Positions 22,302 through 25,618 of a stretch of 25,618 nucleotides of DNA are shown here, in pieces; the first letter of the stretch is position 1; each line of letters opens with the position of its first letter. The stretch comes from JAHJTW01 sp964545545 (GTDB lineage: Bacteria; Krumholzibacteriota; Krumholzibacteriia; LZORAL124-64-63): assembly GCA_964545545.1 (NCBI GenBank), contig CAZJGK010000046.1:1-25618 (forward strand). The letters are read 5' to 3'. The notes under the pieces were generated by a model that was given only the letters and a program-made list of their open reading frames with translations, had not been told where the DNA came from and made no database searches. The translations under genes and the position numbers were made by a program.

Positions 22302-22310
22302 ATTATAACA
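22302..22310 (-). promoter_or_regulatory. Extended -10 promoter for the lipoprotein GH13 gene
   Basis: Read on the minus strand, TGTTATAAT is a perfect extended -10 element (TG, one base, TATAAT at 22307-22302). No good -35 box lies 16-18 nt upstream, which is usual for extended -10 promoters. Expected RNA start is near 22295, giving a leader of about 55 nt that contains the terminator at 22274-22254. Confidence 0.55.
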
Positions 22311-22337
22311 CAAAAATTGACCTGACGCCTGGTGGAC

Positions 22338-22365
22338 TTGACGCTTCCTGGGACTCTGTTACAGT
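22338..22365 (+). promoter_or_regulatory. Candidate promoter for the large GH13 gene
   Basis: TTGACG (22338-22343), a 16-nt spacer and TACAGT (22360-22365) match sigma-70 boxes at 5 of 6 and 4 of 6 positions. It would give an RNA leader of about 45 nt. It lies back-to-back with the extended -10 promoter of the divergent lipoprotein amylase, only about 28 bp away, so both may be controlled by one regulator. Confidence 0.5.
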
Positions 22366-22416
22366 ATCTGTCGATTCAAGATTCGGCGGCATCATCATGA
22401 TCAAGGAGCAAGTCCC

Positions 22417-25400
22417 ATGCGTTTCTCTCGAGCCCTTTGCCTGATCCTGCTGGCCTCTCTGTGGCTGGCATTGCCTGCCCTGGGGGCCAAGGTGACTTTC
22501 CAGTACACGGACCCCGGTGCGAGCGGGGTATTTCTGGCCGGCGAGTTCAACGGCTGGAGCGATTCGGCCAATCCCCTGACGGGCAAGGACGGCGTCTGGA
22601 CCCTGACCATGGATCTGGAACCGGGCAGCTATCAGTACAAGTTCGTGGCCGATGGAAAGTGGCAGGCGGACCCGAACAATCCCAACACGACCGATGACGG
22701 TTTCGGCGGGCAGAACAGCCTGGTCACCGTACCTGCGGGCAAGAAGAAGATGATGGCCGCCGCAGGTGGGACCGCGGCTCCGGCGGCTCCCGCGGCCGCC
22801 GCCCAGGCCCCTGCCGCCGCGGCAACCGCCGCCGGCCCCTGCAAGGTGACTTTCCAGTACACGGACCCCGGTGCGAGCGGGGTATTTCTGGCCGGCGAGT
22901 TCAACGGCTGGAGCGATTCGGCCAATCCCCTGACGGGCAAGGACGGCGTCTGGACCCTGACCATGGATCTGGAACCGGGCAGCTATCAGTACAAGTTCGT
23001 GGCCGATGGAAAGTGGCAGGCGGACCCGAACAATCCCAACACGACCGATGACGGTTTCGGCGGGCAGAACAGCCTGGTCACCGTACCTGCGGGCAAGAAG
23101 AAGATGATGGCCGCCGCAGGTGGGACCGCGGCTCCGGCGGCTCCCGCGGCCGCCGCCCAGGCCCCTGCCGCCGGCGCGGGAGACGGCGCCCCCCGGTCGG
23201 TGGAGTTTTCCTACACTCCGGTCATTTCCGGGGTGACCAATGTTTTTCTGGCCGGAAGTTTCAACGACTGGAGCGACTCGAAAACCCGCATGACCGATCC
23301 CGACAACGACGGCACCTACACCGTGACCATGCTGCTGCCCCAGGGCACCTATCAGTACAAGTTCGTCGTGGATGGGAAATGGCAGCAGGACCCCAACAAT
23401 CCCGAGAGTGCCGACGACGGTTACGGCGGGCAGAACAGCGTGCTGAAGGTGGATGCTTCCTATGCCTCGGTCACCATCAAGCTGGGCGACGGCAAGATCT
23501 TCAGCGACGACATCGAACCGGTTTTCGACTATTCCACCTGCAATCCCCTCTCGCCGAAGGAAATCAGCCTGACCGCCCGCGCTCACCTGGACGATGTGGA
23601 GTCCGTGACGGTGCAGTACAGCCTCAACGGCGGTAAGGTCCAGGATCTGGTCATGGGCCAAGTGGAACACGATGCGGCCTACCAGTATTATCGGGCCGAT
23701 GTTTTCCTGAAGGACGTCGGTGACCGCCTGGAGTATGTGATCCGTTACCAGGACGGCCCGACCGTCGAATACCTGGGTCCCCAGGGCATGCACGCCCAGC
23801 GTCCGGCAACCGGGTTCGTCTACACCGCCAAGAGTTTTCCGCCCTTCTATACCCCCGAGTGGGCCAAGGACGGCGTTGTCTATCAGATCTTTCCCGATCG
23901 TTTCGCCAACGGCGACAAGGCCAACGACCCGGATTTCCACGAACCGTGGTATCAGGGTGTGAACAAACTGCCGCCTTCGGGCAAGACCAACGGCGAGTAC
24001 TACCATCTGGTCAAGGATTGGTACGACATCGGCGGGCTGGTCCACAGTCCCTACCGCACCGACGGCAAGCCGGATTACTTCTCTTTTTACGGCGGGGATA
24101 TTGCCGGCGTGCGCGAGCACCTGGATTATCTGAATGACCTGGGCATCACCGTGATCTACTTCAATCCCCTGAACCAGGGCATGAGCAACCACAAGTACGA
24201 CCCGGTGGATTACCTGAAGATCGATCCGCACTTCGCGAGTACGGACGAGTTCAAGGCCTTCGTCAAGGATTGCCATCAGCATGGAATCCGCATCGTGGTG
24301 GACATGGCGTTCAACCATACCGGCAACTGGCATTTCGCCTTCCGGGACGCCGTCGAAAAGGGGCCGAAAAGCAAGTACTACAACTGGTACGAGTTCCACC
24401 GCTGGCCACTGCCCGACACCCGTGATTTCAAGGCCAGCGACTACTACGATTGCTGGTGGGGTTTCGGGATGCACCCGGATCTCAATTACGACCTGAAGCT
24501 GCCCAACGCCAGCGAGAACAACATCACCGATATCAGCAAGGCCACACCCAACTGGCCGGTGGTCAACTATGTCCTGAGCGTGGCTGATTACTGGCTGGGC
24601 GATCTGGATATCGACGGCTTCCGCCTGGATGTGCCCAACGAGGTGCCCCACTGGTTCTGGAAGCTGTTCAATGAGCGCTGCAAGTCCATCAAACCCGACT
24701 GCTGGCTGGTCGGAGAACTGTGGGGCAACGCGGGCAGCTGGATCGGGCCCAACGGATTCGATTCCACCATGAACTACAAATTCTTCCGCGACCCGGTCAT
24801 GGATTATATCGGCAAGGGATCGATCAATGCGGCGGCGTTTGACCAGCGTCTGAGTCCGGGCCGTTTCCAGTATCCGCCGCAGTCGGTGGCCGTGATGATG
24901 AACCTCATGGACAGCCACGACACCATCCGCTTTCTGACCAGCAGCGGCGATGTGCGTCGCCTGATGCTGGGGGCCATGTTCTCCATGACCTATGTCGGCA
25001 TGCCCCACATCTGGTACGGGGACGAGGTCGGCATGACCGGGGGCAAGGACCCGGATTGCCGGAGGCCCTTCGATTGGCGCTACACCGGCGACCCGCGGCG
25101 GGTGGCCTTGCGCGATTACTACGGGACGATCACCCGTCTGCGCCGAGACACGCCCGTGTTGCGCCGTGGTGCGTTCACCACCCTCGATACACAGGGGGAG
25201 GGCTACGCCTACGCCCGCAATCTGGACGGTAACCTGGCGGTCGTTTTGCTCAATGCCGGCAACATTCCGGTGACCCTGCAGCTTCCGGTCGATGTCCTGT
25301 CGGGCATGGTGCCGGACGGGAAACTGGACCTGACGGTTCAGGTGGGGCCGGAGGTCTTTCCTCGTGTCGGCCAGGTTCCCTTCAAAACGGGCGATCAGGT

Positions 25401-25479
25401 CAAATTGGGTGATTCCGGCATGTATTCCGTCAAACTCCCAGCCATGTGCGGGGCTATATTATTGAAAAATTCGAATTAG
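22417..25479 (+). CDS. Secreted multidomain GH13 enzyme with three glycogen/starch-binding modules (neopullulanase/cyclomaltodextrinase-like)
   Basis: A 1020-residue exported enzyme. A signal peptide (1-24) is followed by three CBM48/AMPK-type carbohydrate-binding modules at about 25-107, 143-225 and 265-350. Each has F-L-A-G-(E/S)-F-N-(G/D)-W-S and YQYKFV-DGKWQ-DPNNP. Modules 1 and 2 with their Ala/Pro linkers are identical; module 3 has diverged. A CBM34-like domain (about 355-470) leads into the catalytic barrel, which starts WAKDGVVYQIFPDRFANGD (482 onwards). Catalytic residues are nucleophile D738 (GFRLDVPNE), acid/base E767 (VGELWG) and D835 (MDSHD), with region I DMAFNH at 629-634. A C-terminal beta domain ends the protein. 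The N-domain and motifs fit GH13_20-type enzymes acting on cyclodextrin, pullulan or maltodextrin. The start is ATG 22417 with AAGGAG about 8 nt upstream. Confidence 0.94.
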   Translation: MRFSRALCLILLASLWLALPALGAKVTFQYTDPGASGVFLAGEFNGWSDSANPLTGKDGVWTLTMDLEPGSYQYKFVADGKWQADPNNPNTTDDGFGGQNSLVTVPAGKKKMMAAAGGTAAPAAPAAAAQAPAAAATAAGPCKVTFQYTDPGASGVFLAGEFNGWSDSANPLTGKDGVWTLTMDLEPGSYQYKFVADGKWQADPNNPNTTDDGFGGQNSLVTVPAGKKKMMAAAGGTAAPAAPAAAAQAPAAGAGDGAPRSVEFSYTPVISGVTNVFLAGSFNDWSDSKTRMTDPDNDGTYTVTMLLPQGTYQYKFVVDGKWQQDPNNPESADDGYGGQNSVLKVDASYASVTIKLGDGKIFSDDIEPVFDYSTCNPLSPKEISLTARAHLDDVESVTVQYSLNGGKVQDLVMGQVEHDAAYQYYRADVFLKDVGDRLEYVIRYQDGPTVEYLGPQGMHAQRPATGFVYTAKSFPPFYTPEWAKDGVVYQIFPDRFANGDKANDPDFHEPWYQGVNKLPPSGKTNGEYYHLVKDWYDIGGLVHSPYRTDGKPDYFSFYGGDIAGVREHLDYLNDLGITVIYFNPLNQGMSNHKYDPVDYLKIDPHFASTDEFKAFVKDCHQHGIRIVVDMAFNHTGNWHFAFRDAVEKGPKSKYYNWYEFHRWPLPDTRDFKASDYYDCWWGFGMHPDLNYDLKLPNASENNITDISKATPNWPVVNYVLSVADYWLGDLDIDGFRLDVPNEVPHWFWKLFNERCKSIKPDCWLVGELWGNAGSWIGPNGFDSTMNYKFFRDPVMDYIGKGSINAAAFDQRLSPGRFQYPPQSVAVMMNLMDSHDTIRFLTSSGDVRRLMLGAMFSMTYVGMPHIWYGDEVGMTGGKDPDCRRPFDWRYTGDPRRVALRDYYGTITRLRRDTPVLRRGAFTTLDTQGEGYAYARNLDGNLAVVLLNAGNIPVTLQLPVDVLSGMVPDGKLDLTVQVGPEVFPRVGQVPFKTGDQVKLGDSGMYSVKLPAMCGAILLKNSN
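22488..22819 (+). repeat. Copy 1 of a 332-bp perfect tandem duplication
   Basis: This segment is identical, base for base, to 22842-23173 when compared line by line, at a 354-bp (118-codon) offset. It covers carbohydrate-binding module 1 and most of its Ala/Pro-rich linker, and it keeps the reading frame. The 22 bp between the copies (22820-22841) is the unmatched end of the linker. Confidence 0.97.
22842..23173 (+). repeat. Copy 2 of the 332-bp perfect tandem duplication
   Basis: It is identical to 22488-22819 with no synonymous differences, although the same family module (module 3, from about 23200) is clearly diverged. Identity ends at 23173, where the linker changes to a Gly-rich end. 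This points to a very recent in-frame duplication or gene conversion, or to an assembly artefact. Confidence 0.97.
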
Positions 25480-25513
25480 GTCAGAAAACAGCCATATTAA
25501 CAGGAATTTGTGC

Positions 25514-25572
25514 TATTATATTCTGTAAGTTGTTGCCTGACCCGGGTGGTTTCTGGAACCATTCGGGTCGGG
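25514..25572 (+). other. Extended -10-like element and long hairpin after the large GH13 gene
   Basis: TG-C-TATTAT (25511-25519) resembles an extended -10 box without a -35. It is followed by a long hairpin: arms 25536-25551 and 25557-25572, with GACCCG/CGGGTC and TGGTT/AACCA paired, three or more G-T wobbles and a small loop. No T tract follows. The hairpin may end the GH13 transcript or sit in the leader of a gene beyond the window. Confidence 0.35.
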
Positions 25573-25618
25573 TTCGACAGCATGATGCATCATCAGCTCG
25601 GCCTCCAAAAACCAAAAC

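Noticed and set aside
22303..25008. Open frame of about 901 codons on the minus strand opposite the large GH13 gene
   Set aside because: It is antisense to a protein with complete GH13 motifs, has repetitive low-complexity sequence mirroring the module repeats, and has no recognisable domain. Long antisense frames are expected from GC-biased third positions.
1..25618. Search for CRISPR arrays, tRNA/rRNA genes, insertion sequences and toxin-antitoxin or defence cassettes
   Set aside because: By eye I found no regularly spaced short repeats, no tRNA-like CCA/TPsiC arrangement, no transposase and no recognisable defence gene; the exonuclease and PLD protein alone do not make a defence island.

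Overview
The window looks like chromosomal DNA of a GC-rich, Gram-negative (diderm) bacterium. Evidence for an outer membrane includes two lipopolysaccharide-type glycosyltransferases, an OmpA-domain protein, a POTRA/beta-barrel protein, a second small barrel ending in Phe, a lipid A biosynthesis N-terminal domain protein and a lipobox amylase. The mix of a TIGR02999/PF07638-type ECF sigma factor, a probable WD40-type kinase tail and a DUF3078-type barrel points away from Enterobacteria and towards an environmental lineage such as the FCB group or its neighbours. That taxonomic guess is an inference and is weak. There are no rRNA or tRNA genes, CRISPR arrays, insertion sequences or phage genes that I can recognise.

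Layout, left to right. (1) 2-888: the C-terminal tail of a probable WD40-repeat Ser/Thr kinase, tail-to-tail with an ECF sigma factor. (2) 889-1219: a 331-bp gap with an inverted repeat and a strong hairpin. (3) 1220-4729: a divergent peptide-utilisation pair, peptidase T (minus) and an OPT-family oligopeptide transporter (plus). (4) 4825-11138: a tight six-gene plus-strand run: YchJ/SEC-C protein, POTRA/beta-barrel protein, VAT1-like oxidoreductase, GT2, GT9 and OmpA-domain lipoprotein-or-periplasmic protein. The last four overlap by 4 nt at each junction. (5) 11264-13179: MscS channel plus DUF3078-like outer-membrane protein. (6) 13228-18753, minus strand: DEDDh exonuclease, a non-canonical transketolase-like enzyme, a secreted phospholipase D-superfamily protein resembling animal PLD3/PLD4, a Cys-rich DUF6125-like protein and an isochorismatase-family hydrolase. 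(7) 18876-25479: a LABN membrane protein, then an alpha-glucan block: a MalK/UgpC/MsmK-type ABC ATPase, a lipoprotein GH13 enzyme and, divergently, a 1020-residue secreted GH13 enzyme with three starch/glycogen-binding modules.

The most notable observations are these. The large GH13 gene carries a 332-bp tandem duplication with no base differences between copies, covering a whole carbohydrate-binding module and its linker. Intrinsic-terminator hairpins sit inside probable 5' leaders: before the OPT transporter and before the lipoprotein amylase, where divergent gene order leaves no upstream gene to terminate, and again just before mscS and ychJ. The transketolase-like protein has GEG where the family has GDG in its thiamine-diphosphate motif. 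The PLD protein matches the PLD3/PLD4 layout. No single cassette here is clearly a new defence or mobile system; the interest lies in regulation and in enzyme variants.
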